This document shows positions 19,301 to 26,821 of a DNA stretch of 64,000 bases, piece by piece. The translations under genes were made by a program, and so were the position numbers. Under the pieces are notes generated by a model. That model searched no databases. It worked only from the letters and a program-made list of their open reading frames with translations, and was not told the DNA's origin. Numbering within the stretch: the first letter of the stretch is position 1; every line of letters starts with the position of its first letter. The stretch comes from Cerrena zonata (taxonomy: Eukaryota > Basidiomycota > Agaricomycetes > Polyporales > Cerrenaceae): positions 124,001 through 188,000 of the forward strand of contig JASBNA010000052.1 in NCBI GenBank assembly GCA_038087015.1, written 5' to 3'.

Positions 19301-19730
19301 TGTATTTTGCATTGAAAATCGGATCCTTGAAGAAAGACGCAAACACCTTCAATACCAACTCAAAAGGATTTTCATCTTTGATCAAGCCCGTTGAAGGAAT
19401 TTCCCAATGGAAACAGGTTTTTTCATTAGTGGTGTATGCATTTACCAGACCGTTATTCTGGTAGACCAACTCTTGCAAATAATCCGGCTTGGGGAAGCTC
19501 TTGGTGCCCATGAAAACCATATGCTCCACTAAATGGGCTAGGCCGGGGATGTTGGAGGGATCATCATTCGAGCCGGTTGCAACGCATAATGCAGCAGCAG
19601 CAGAACATTTCGCTGGATCTGATATTAGTAAGGCCACCAAACCATTCCGCAACTGCACAAGCCTGTAACTGCGGTTCCTATGGGACAGCGGCACCAGAAA
19701 CTCTCCCGGTACACTGGTGTAGTCGTTCAT
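16329..19730 (-). CDS. AXL1: Insulinase-family (M16) metalloprotease, AXL1-like
   Basis: 1133 aa from the ATG at 19730. In S. cerevisiae, Axl1 cuts the a-factor precursor and marks axial budding; Ste23 is its paralogue. The inverted zinc motif HxxEH is intact (GLAHLVEHMVFMG, near residue 70), and a downstream Glu for zinc lies in the NVNSEHFLN region. NNGLVNAYTTNEKTCFHWEIP is closer to Axl1 than to Ste23. The four-domain M16A layout is present, including YQMHTTDP...NIIFYYVQIG and LGYSIISDV. The C-terminal ~130 residues are divergent and basic/acidic, a usual trait of Axl1. Assignment to AXL1 over STE23 is likely but needs a tree. Confidence 0.85.
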   Translation of the reverse strand: MNDYTSVPGEFLVPLSHRNRSYRLVQLRNGLVALLISDPAKCSAAAALCVATGSNDDPSNIPGLAHLVEHMVFMGTKSFPKPDYLQELVYQNNGLVNAYTTNEKTCFHWEIPSTGLIKDENPFELVLKVFASFFKDPIFNAKYIRSEILNVNSEHFLNLKSLDKKFYHSLKILSNRAHPFHKFGTGDESTLHSNTKLLNLNLTKEAALFFKLHYIANNMTLVLKGPQSLNFLAKLAIANFIGIPREPKLPVFPSVALTRYDCNVFSSSNTNKLLRVESANDSKLRMIFPLCKLKSHPYIEELKRTWVHLLGEESKNSLCDHLINEKFWSTSIIASTQNLTYDESVLIIEISLTLKGRNNLENLIIEIFSFLYNVLFVTPASTISSFLHNISIIDNLNYLHQDLSVSSVNEVTNLSETLLNLNFVGGNRNLIKGFVTWGDKVSSEDYLSESWWASLAEIFLSTTRETLSLSNFNLILIDSNLPPTESTLVDEYYHFKYLVSQFDPLYYYTKLHPSPISFSQSNFFADQFNLNDIYNSLNSISSQIHNNPLSFIPQPEAKDSLEPMTLYDHSGNHELWYHKANSPNKMALSFKTQLFFENTAKLTVGIEILCDLIGTDFKTEFYPAEQVGCSWGLYPCVNSTCSILVTICGLALNFVQFLTNFIQKLLQNLQNVKELEYQTFKKSKVKLRKKYENILDANGISKIFAASYVFLEEKVWTLDERIDAFEEIEIDDLINISGSFLNGLSYTTILITSPPDFDETVQILKIINLFTNHEKLSSDTTKTLDQPSSYLLPRGFNYTYQMHTTDPSNIIFYYVQIGENDCELKKALCFLTSYFISQNISNELRTKRQLGYSIISDVKTLRRSLGIHITIASEKYLPAYLKTEIESYLEELNQMISFFTNDEFSQLKNQFLITHKSNLTSVESNGSSLGLQPSISSSNELQGTLYDFHKLQWEKIMNKNYEFSKNKRESEIDYDIVRGLTQNDMEIFFREFVSPVSDLKRCLSLFMQTKYDIHELTNFYLKKQLQIYLDLQNIQLSDEEIENIVEKCNGSPIMLPKEIFKVLRKKDISKSIKYFKKSYVNISKSSIASFFIKQKHNTDHIEKSDDIELKSPSELHENCEVIANKMANLELLC

Positions 19731-20627
19731 TCTTGTTTTCGATCCATTTTGCAAGAATCTCTTGAAAACGACTAGCTTTTATAATTTGGGGCCAGTTGCG
19801 AAAAACTTACCCAATGCGGACACCACAATGAGAGTTGAAACTGTAGCTGTTTAACCTACACGATTTACAACATGAGCACATTGGCGTATTATGTACCGAG
19901 TCCCACCTGATTAGAGTATCATGTACTGACATACACCGACACCAGCAGGTATACTGATAGTCAAAGTAAATACACCCATACACCACCAGGCACGTGACCC
20001 AAATAAAAATGTACGGGTTTCTAACTTGGTAGTTAATCCGGTTATCACGAGAGAAATTCCGTGACCGCCGATTACGTCAGCCGGTCTCCCCAGAGTCGCT
20101 GGGGTCTCCATAGACATAATGCTCCTAGTGAAGACATAATGCTCCTAGTGAAGCAATAATGCTCCAGTGGAGCCATAATGCTCCAGTGGAGATATTTCAT
20201 ACTTTTCACATCCCAGTTGGACTGTCAATGATGTTCAGGTGCTAATAGATAAAGACCAGTAAGTACAAAACTATTATCTTCGTAGCAATTACAAAACGTA
20301 GTGTGCAGGTGGCTATCTTACTCTGCACCGGTAAACCAGAAGAACACCTCAACCAATTATACCCAGATGAGTGCAACACTATTACTGCTATTACTGCTAC
20401 GACTACGGCCACCACTACTACTAGCAATATCACCAGTTGGTCAAATTAGAGTAAGCTGGTAGTTGAAAAAGAAAAGAGTAAGAGGTGATGATACCTGCAT
20501 ATGGCAATGCACCCCCGTCCAACAATAGAAAAGTGCGGGAAAAATAAATGCCAAATAAAACGAAGCTAACAGGTGAGGACGTTTCAAAGTACTTCTTCTT
20601 CTTCATTAATGATTTTGATATAACAAG
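19731..20627. other. Long intergenic region with promoter motifs and a short tandem array
   Basis: 897 bp between AXL1 (minus) and the Asn/Ser-rich gene (plus). It has CACGTG at 19991-19996, a TTACGTCA CRE/Hac1-type site at 20072-20079, a four-unit 19-20-bp repeat at 20113-20190, and trinucleotide-like CTA/CCA runs at about 20380-20425. The open frames here are Val- or Leu-rich products of the triplet runs and are not supported. Confidence 0.55.
20113..20190. repeat. Tandem array of four 19-20-bp units with palindromic core
   Basis: Units 1 and 2 (20 bp each) read GACATAATGCTCCTAGTGAA; units 3 and 4 (19 bp each) read GCAATAATGCTCCAGTGGA and GCCATAATGCTCCAGTGGA. In the last two, GCTCCAGTGGAGC or CTCCAGTGGAG is an inverted repeat. 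It lies about 440 bp before the Asn/Ser-rich gene. Confidence 0.93.
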
Positions 20628-21221
20628 ATGTCTAACCCATATATCTATAATAACTACCAGCAAACGTACTCGCCATCTTTGCAACAGGTGCAAACAAACA
20701 GTGGTGGCGGTGGTAACAACTCCAGCAGCCCAACGTTTCATAATTTGAACTATATTCATCATCAACATCATCCCCATTTAAATGGGATTAGTATTCCAGA
20801 GAATGCCAATTTGAATTCAAATTCAAACTCTGCATCTTCGACCACGTCGTCGATAGGCTCGTCGTATTCGAACTCCACCAATGCCACCAATTATTCTTTT
20901 TCAAATCCAAGATTGAGATATTATTTATCGAAATCATTTGATATAGAAGATGACTTGGAGTTTTGTCCAGATATTCCAGATCATTATAGCCAATCCAGTC
21001 CTCCACTTAAGAAATTCAACCCTTACACTGCTAGTGTATTCAGTCCACAACAAAGTTCTGCCGAATCCCAAACAATCAATCTCAGTCCAGTTACCCAAAA
21101 TACGGCTACCATTGGCAGTAACTCTCCAAGAGCCCATACTTCAAGAATTAAAAAACCTTTGGAAATCATCAATCCTCAAACTAAAATGAGAGTTGGTTCT
21201 CCTGCTATTCATAATAAATAA
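20628..21221 (+). CDS. Asn/Ser-rich low-complexity protein of unknown function
   Basis: 197 aa, not recognised. The first half is rich in Asn, Ser, Gln, His and Tyr (prion-like composition). A more ordered segment follows: LRYYLSKSFDIEDDLEFCPDIP. The C-terminus has SP/TP sites and ends PLEIINPQTKMRVGSPAIHNK. Such 'P-L-x-I-x-N-P-x-T' tails occur in some RNA-binding or translation-related yeast proteins, but I cannot name a family. ATG at 20628 is the first in frame; the flanks have long non-coding stretches and a TATA-like (TA)n run after the gene at about 21546-21559. Confidence 0.7.
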   Translation: MSNPYIYNNYQQTYSPSLQQVQTNSGGGGNNSSSPTFHNLNYIHHQHHPHLNGISIPENANLNSNSNSASSTTSSIGSSYSNSTNATNYSFSNPRLRYYLSKSFDIEDDLEFCPDIPDHYSQSSPPLKKFNPYTASVFSPQQSSAESQTINLSPVTQNTATIGSNSPRAHTSRIKKPLEIINPQTKMRVGSPAIHNK

Positions 21222-22160
21222 TGTTCCATTAGTGAACAAAATGAGATTATCTATTTGATTTAAATGGCTTTTCCCTTTTGTTATTCTCCTCCACTTTTCA
21301 TCCCCTGCTTTATGTTTACGATTCTTTTTCCACTGTTTATTATTATTAGTTTTATATCGGTCCGTTACTGCCTGGTTGTTGTTTTAGACTTTTTAATTAT
21401 CCCCCCCTTTTTTTGATTCATTTTAATTACTTTTCATTCATGGTTTCCTCAAAACTTCAATAGAGTCTCATTCTGTTTACTGATCTATAGCTGTGCTATA
21501 TGTTTTGTCTAGTTTAATGATTTTTGTTTTCTGTTCCATAGTTAATATATATATATATCTACTTTATCTTTACCTCCGTACATATCCGGTAAGGCCACGT
21601 ACTTGCATGAATTTAGCACCCATTTCTTAACCTACTGCTTCAGAGTCCATAGGAAACTCAGACTGCTAGCCTTAAGAGATAGCCTTGACCAGTTAATGTA
21701 ACCATCGGTGTAATCATTGGCGAAATGACTGGCCACCATGAACCAATCCAATAAGCCAGAGGTTATCATTCAAAAGAAATAATCAGCAGCAGGTTAATCA
21801 GAACGAGGTCAATCAGTAAGAGGGTTAATCTAACACTCGTGAAAGGCATAATGAGATCAGATACAACGTTTATTCCTTATTGGTCTACCAGGTTGATGGC
21901 TAGAAATGGCAAGCTTATTTTCCGTTGAAGAGTATTGGTGAAGCTGCCAAAACCTGTTGGACCTGCCTAAATAGGCAGGTGCAGCCTATTTTTATTTGTT
22001 CCTCACTCGGCCTCTGTTTGATCTGGAACAGTCCTGGTCTTTATCAACCAATAATTCCGTTTATTAGAGTGGAGGAAGTTTGACATATAAAGATGGTTGA
22101 AAATCCAGAAAATACTGGGAAAAAATTATTAGAAAACATCCAAATACGCCTCCCCTGAAA
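21222..22160. other. Long intergenic region before the amine oxidase gene
   Basis: 939 bp. It holds the 3' flank of the Asn/Ser-rich gene, pyrimidine-rich stretches, a (TA)n run near 21546-21559, and the amine oxidase promoter with a perfect 9-bp inverted repeat at 21961-21980. No gene recognised. Confidence 0.55.
21961..21980. promoter_or_regulatory. Perfect inverted repeat in the amine oxidase promoter
   Basis: ACCTGCCTAAATAGGCAGGT: 9-bp arms with an AA centre, 181 bp before the amine oxidase ATG. The symmetry suggests a dimeric transcription factor site; the factor is unknown. Confidence 0.5.
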
Positions 22161-24158
22161 ATGTCATCTATTCATCCTTTTGATAGTGTTAGAGATTACG
22201 AAATTAGATTAGCATCTAAATTAGTTAAAGATGCTCATCCAGCTTCTGATAATGTTCATTTTACCCAAATTGATAAAGTTGATCCACCTAAACAGGATAT
22301 GATCAAATATTTAGAAGCTGAAAAACATGGATTACCGTTACCACAAATTCCAAGAGTTTTATATACTTATTACTATACCAATACTCTTGAATTCAATAAA
22401 GCTTTAGTTAATGTAACTATTGGACATGTCATTACTAAAAGCAAATTACCTTTGGGTACCGTTGGTCCATTCTGTCCAGATGATATGGGTGCTTTAGAAG
22501 AACTTTGTAATAGTCATCCAAGAGTTTTAGAAGAAGTTGCAAAATTGCAATTACCAAAAGGTTATCAAATTAGAAATGATCCTTGGATTTATGGTACTGA
22601 TGATCCAAATGAAAAGAGACCTTTGGTTCAATTCTTCATGTATGTTTTAGCTGGTGATGGTCACAGTGAGTCAAATCATTATTCTTTACCTTTGAAATTT
22701 TCTCCAGTTTTTGAAGCTTATACCAATAAATTTGTTAGAATTGATTATTTACCTGGTGGATTTGATGAAAAAACAACTCCAACTCAACCATGGCAAAAAG
22801 TTCCTTGTGTCGAATACCATCCTGATTTAAATAATGAAACCATTCCAAGAGATGTCAAACCTTTATTGATTTCTCAACCAGAAGGTCCTTCTTTCAAAGT
22901 CGAAGGCTCAAAAGTCACTTGGCAAGGTTGGGAGTTCAGAGTTAGTTCAAGTGCAAGAGAAGGTTTTGCTGTTTATGATGTTAATTTCAAAGGTAGACAA
23001 GTTTTCTATCGTATTTCTTTGAGTGAAATGACTGTTCCTTACGGGGATCCAAGAGCTCCTTATCATAGAAAACAAGCCTTTGATTTGGGTGATGTTGGTT
23101 TTGGTGTTACTGGTAATCACTTAAACTTGGGTTGTGATTGTTTAGGGGTTATTAAGTATATGGATGGTTACGCAGTTCATCCAAATGGTGAACCAAGTGT
23201 TATTCCAAATACTATTTGTATGCATGAACAAGATGATGGTTTATTATATAAACATCTTAATTATAGAACTAATAATGCAGTCGTTGCTCGTAAACGTGAA
23301 TTTGTTGTTCAAACTATTGCTACCGTTGCTAATTATGAATATATCATTAATCTTAAATTTGTTACCGATGGTTCAATTGATATTGAAACTAGAGCTACTG
23401 GTATTTTATCAACCATGCCAATTGATGAAGATGTTACTGTTCCTTGGGGAACTATTGTTGGTCCAAATGTTATGGCTGCTTATCATCAACATATCTTATC
23501 ATTTAGAATTGATCCAGCTATCGATGGCCATAAAAACTCGGTTGTTTATGATGATGTTGTTAAATTACCAAAAGATGATAAATTGAATCCATTCGGTATT
23601 GGTTTTGTTACTGAACGTAAATTTGTTGAAAAAGCCGGTCATATTGATCAAAGTCCTTTCACTAATAGACAATATAAGATTATTAATGAAAATAAGATCA
23701 ATCCAATTTCTAAAAACCCAGTCGGTTATAAAATCATGATGCCTGCTAGACAAATGATTTTAGCTGACCCTGATTCTTTCAATGTTAGAAGAGCTAAATA
23801 TGCTACTGAACAAGTTTGGGTCACTAAATATAGAGATCATGAATTATACGCTGCTGGGGAATTCACTAACCAATCTCAAAATGATACTGGTTTAGGTGTT
23901 TGGGCTAACGGTATCGATCCAGTCAGAAATGAAGATTTGGTTGTTTGGGCAACCATGGGTTTCACTCACATCCCAAGAGTTGAAGATTTCCCAGTTATGC
24001 CAGTTGAAACTCATAATATCCATTTGGTTCCTTTCAACTTTTTCGATAAAAATCCTGCTTTAGATATTCCTCAAGCTAATAATAACTTTAACAAATCAAT
24101 TTTAGCTAAAGTAGATACTAAATCAGAACCTTCGGCTTGTTGCAAAACCAATTTATAG
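22161..24158 (+). CDS. AMO1: Copper-containing primary amine oxidase
   Basis: Oxidises primary amines to aldehyde, ammonia and hydrogen peroxide; in methylotrophic and Candida yeasts it lets amines serve as nitrogen source. 665 aa. The cofactor tyrosine is Tyr392 in TVANYEYIINL (N-Y-E-Y, the TPQ consensus). The catalytic-base Asp lies in KQAFDLGDVGFG. Copper His ligands are in YHQHILSFRIDP and the late MGFTHIPRVEDFPVMP. Peroxisomal homologues carry a PTS1 or PTS2; here the C-terminus is CCKTNL, not a standard PTS1, and the N-terminal RLASKLVKD is only PTS2-like, so location is uncertain. Codons are strongly biased to AT-ending forms, suggesting good expression. Confidence 0.95.
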   Translation: MSSIHPFDSVRDYEIRLASKLVKDAHPASDNVHFTQIDKVDPPKQDMIKYLEAEKHGLPLPQIPRVLYTYYYTNTLEFNKALVNVTIGHVITKSKLPLGTVGPFCPDDMGALEELCNSHPRVLEEVAKLQLPKGYQIRNDPWIYGTDDPNEKRPLVQFFMYVLAGDGHSESNHYSLPLKFSPVFEAYTNKFVRIDYLPGGFDEKTTPTQPWQKVPCVEYHPDLNNETIPRDVKPLLISQPEGPSFKVEGSKVTWQGWEFRVSSSAREGFAVYDVNFKGRQVFYRISLSEMTVPYGDPRAPYHRKQAFDLGDVGFGVTGNHLNLGCDCLGVIKYMDGYAVHPNGEPSVIPNTICMHEQDDGLLYKHLNYRTNNAVVARKREFVVQTIATVANYEYIINLKFVTDGSIDIETRATGILSTMPIDEDVTVPWGTIVGPNVMAAYHQHILSFRIDPAIDGHKNSVVYDDVVKLPKDDKLNPFGIGFVTERKFVEKAGHIDQSPFTNRQYKIINENKINPISKNPVGYKIMMPARQMILADPDSFNVRRAKYATEQVWVTKYRDHELYAAGEFTNQSQNDTGLGVWANGIDPVRNEDLVVWATMGFTHIPRVEDFPVMPVETHNIHLVPFNFFDKNPALDIPQANNNFNKSILAKVDTKSEPSACCKTNL

Positions 24159-24555
24159 ATTTCCCCTTTAGTTCGTTCCACTTATTACTGAAAGACTGAA
24201 GTCTTTCATGTTTTAAGTATTTTTTTTTCCTTCTCTTGTGATTTTCCACTGTAATCTTTCATCAATATATAAACTTATGTTTTAATAATTACATAGCCTT
24301 GTCATATGAATTGCAAACCCCACTAATACATCTCAACTGCCCGTTTAATCTAAATGCTCAATTTGATTACCCTTTTAAGTTATTGATGAGTTTAAATTTA
24401 TTTAGTGCGATTTTGTAGATACTGAACCCTGATATATCGCTCTTTCCTAAAACTGCTAACGATAAAATTGATGATTTCAAGATAATATATATATATATAC
24501 TTGTAGTTTAGGCAGATTTGGTTTCTTTGGATAAAAAGTGAAGATCCAGAATAAA
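24159..24555. other. Intergenic: amine oxidase 3' end and wall-protein promoter
   Basis: A near-perfect hairpin TGAAAGACTGAAGTCTTTCA (24189-24208) lies 31 bp after the amine oxidase stop, followed by a T run at about 24221-24228. A TATATATATATATAC run lies at 24486-24500, about 60 bp before the next ATG. Confidence 0.6.
24189..24208 (+). terminator. 3' hairpin downstream of amine oxidase gene
   Basis: TGAAAGACT and AGTCTTTCA form 9-bp complementary arms in what should be the 3'UTR, with a T run just after. Possible 3'-end or mRNA stability element; not shown to act. Confidence 0.35.
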
Positions 24556-25068
24556 ATGCATTTATTAACCCTCCTAATAACGTTTATCCTTGCACAAATA
24601 GTACAAGCTGCTGACAGTTCAGACGTTGCCTTTTTCACTAGATTAGTTAATGATGCTCAAAACCACCAACAAGACTATGTGAAATACATGAAAACAGCTA
24701 CCGAAGACGTTCCTAGTGACTTCACGTCGATAGCAAAAGAGATACAAACCTATAGGGATGACTCTTATACCACATTGATTGATGCTGATCATATAAATAT
24801 GAATCAATTAGAATCCTTTGCGTCTCAGTTACCTTGGTACAGTAAAAGATTAGCCGGTGGAGGCGGTGGTTCCAACTCCAAAGGATCTTCGACTTCAAAG
24901 GGCCAGTCCAGCTCGGAGTCAGGAGACAGTACCCCAACTACAGAATTCAACTGGATTCAAGTGACTACAGCAGACTACGAAACTCAATCCTCATCCACCG
25001 GAGGGGTCAATAGAGTGATAGCCCCCGCTGGACTTAGCTTTATTGTCATGTTAGTATCACTTATATAA
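24556..25068 (+). CDS. TIP1/PAU-domain GPI-anchored cell wall protein
   Basis: 170 aa from the ATG at 24556; the frame extends upstream only to a GTG. Signal peptide MHLLTLLITFILAQIVQAAD. Residues ~20-100 match the SRP1/TIP1 (PAU) domain: a helical part with NDAQNHQQDYVKYM, then FTSIAKEIQTYRDDSYTTLID and the signature QLPWYSKRL. A Ser/Thr/Gly linker follows, and the C-terminus (RVIAPAGLSFIVMLVSLI) is a GPI-anchor signal. In S. cerevisiae the Tir/Tip proteins are wall mannoproteins induced by cold or hypoxia. The role here is inferred from the domain. Confidence 0.9.
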   Translation: MHLLTLLITFILAQIVQAADSSDVAFFTRLVNDAQNHQQDYVKYMKTATEDVPSDFTSIAKEIQTYRDDSYTTLIDADHINMNQLESFASQLPWYSKRLAGGGGGSNSKGSSTSKGQSSSESGDSTPTTEFNWIQVTTADYETQSSSTGGVNRVIAPAGLSFIVMLVSLI

Positions 25069-25670
25069 CGACTCTTTATGAAAAGAAAACCAGAATAAAT
25101 AATAGAATACCGTACCTATTGGAGATTGTAGAAGAAGGAGATCCAATCATGTTCCGACACTTCTCCTTTACATGATGTAAGATTAACTACTTCAACTTTG
25201 TAAACCGTTGGAGTAATTTGTCTTTATAACTGGGGTAGGCTGAATTGTATTCGCTCAATCATTCATGCTATTGTTTATGGGCATTGATCAAACGCATTAC
25301 ATATACGCAACCTGGCGGTGACACCAGCATATGACAGGTGCCTGACAGGTCAGTTGTTCTGCAGAGTATTAAAGAGCTGTGAACCATAGGTGAACTCGAT
25401 CAAGTGTGAACGTACATCACTACAGGTGTGAAAATGGTGGTGACCGATTTTCCTCTTCGCCATTCCATCAAAACCCCATATGGGGGCTCCAGCATTGTAC
25501 AGTTCGCTATTTATCTTGACAGCCCAACAATATGTAGAACCTTATGATCTTTTTGTTGAATATTTAACGTATCGTAAATCAATTGGTTACAAGCCATATA
25601 CAATACGAAAATATTGTGTATTTAATCGCTAAGCTTATACATAAGCTACTTCAAATACATCAAAACATAA
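25069..25670. other. Intergenic: promoter of the zinc-finger gene
   Basis: 602 bp. Contains a direct repeat of TGACAGGT near 25333-25352, repeated GTGTGAA words at about 25400-25430, and a palindrome CCCCATATGGGG at 25474-25485 that fits the Mcm1 site. No gene seen. Confidence 0.55.
25474..25485. promoter_or_regulatory. Palindromic Mcm1-type (CCN6GG) site
   Basis: CCCCATATGGGG; its inner ten bases CCCATATGGG fit the Mcm1 consensus CCYRWWWNRG. It is about 190 bp before the zinc-finger gene (first ATG) and faces it. Confidence 0.5.
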
Positions 25671-26711
25671 ATGATTGCTAAACCTATCTCTTTGAAAACA
25701 AGTGTAAATATAAATATATATATATTTCTAGCTTTCCAATCGAGAATTAAGATAGAGTATTTGTTGAATAAGCTTATTACGATGAACAAAGTCGAACCAA
25801 GTTTAGAATATAAGAACGATCACCAATTGGTGAGCTATAATGATTTTATTGGCTCAAGTAGTTCAGATTTGAAGGAATTTCCAACTCTTTTGAAATCCAT
25901 TGATTCAAATAGCCTGAAATTAGTTGTAAATGATGATTCAGTTTCCATGGATGATCTAGGTCTAAGTCCAGATTCTTACTGCTGTTTTTCTCTTCTCAAT
26001 AATAATGACTATACATATGTTCAAGACTATTCTACGAATAAACTATGGAAAGATAAAAAAATATCTAATAACCCAGACTTCATCGACCTACCCGAAATGG
26101 GAATAGCTTTCCCACTCAACGTAAACGAAAAAGACTTATTGAACTGCAAAAGGGCCAAAATACAAAATATGCTGTTCGGTAACCAACCTTATTTGAGAAA
26201 CCTGTATTGTTCTGCTTCATCGTACAAGAAACAGGAAACTTTCCAGCAGTCGATCCTCAAGCTTGATTTGAGGTTGGGTTCGATAAGAAAGAAGGATTCT
26301 TACACTTCATTGGTATCTAAATTTCCTAATGGACCAATTAAATTACTGAAAGGTTTGCATTGCAATCACTGTCAAGAACTTTTTCATGAAACCATCGATT
26401 TTGCAAACCACTTGGATTACTATGGCTTATACACCTATCACTTTTGTCCAGACCCCAATTGTTTGTTTTCGAGACTAGGGTTTCTTAAAAAAATTGATTT
26501 AAAAATCCATATCTCGAATTATCATTTATCGCTATATAATAGCTGCAAAAATTCACTCGAGAAAATAACATACAAAAACAATAACTTTCACCCAAAAATT
26601 TTCGACGAGTTAATCAATAACTTATACGTTTGTAATCATTCACAATGTGGGAGAATCTTTTATAGGAGAGATTCTTTAACGAGGCACATAAGAGCGCTTC
26701 ATAAAGAATAA
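25671..26711 (+). CDS. C2H2 zinc-finger protein (RME1-like transcription factor)
   Basis: 346 aa from the first ATG (25671); an internal ATG at 25782 would give 309 aa and removes a Lys/Ile-rich leader that looks unlike a protein N-terminus, so the shorter form is plausible. The C-terminal ~120 residues carry the fingers: CNHCQELFHETIDFANHL (imperfect), CPDPNC...DLKIHISNYH, and a clean CNHSQCGRIFYRRDSLTRHI then RALH. Clustering of irregular fingers at the extreme C-terminus recalls Rme1, the repressor of meiotic entry, but the similarity is by layout. The N-terminal part has no known domain. It converges on SIT1. Confidence 0.8.
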   Translation: MIAKPISLKTSVNINIYIFLAFQSRIKIEYLLNKLITMNKVEPSLEYKNDHQLVSYNDFIGSSSSDLKEFPTLLKSIDSNSLKLVVNDDSVSMDDLGLSPDSYCCFSLLNNNDYTYVQDYSTNKLWKDKKISNNPDFIDLPEMGIAFPLNVNEKDLLNCKRAKIQNMLFGNQPYLRNLYCSASSYKKQETFQQSILKLDLRLGSIRKKDSYTSLVSKFPNGPIKLLKGLHCNHCQELFHETIDFANHLDYYGLYTYHFCPDPNCLFSRLGFLKKIDLKIHISNYHLSLYNSCKNSLEKITYKNNNFHPKIFDELINNLYVCNHSQCGRIFYRRDSLTRHIRALHKE

Positions 26712-26821
26712 AACCATCTTCTCGGGCCAGTATTACGACTGCTCTACGTAAAGAATTTCAAATTATTTATCAATTATAATTATAAAGATTATTAAGGGAA
26801 AAGTACACACGTAGAAGCGAA

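Noticed and set aside
20242..20777. Minus-strand Val/Leu-rich ORFs (20242-20433 and 20430-20777)
   Set aside because: Products of triplet runs and antisense to the Asn/Ser-rich gene; no conserved feature.
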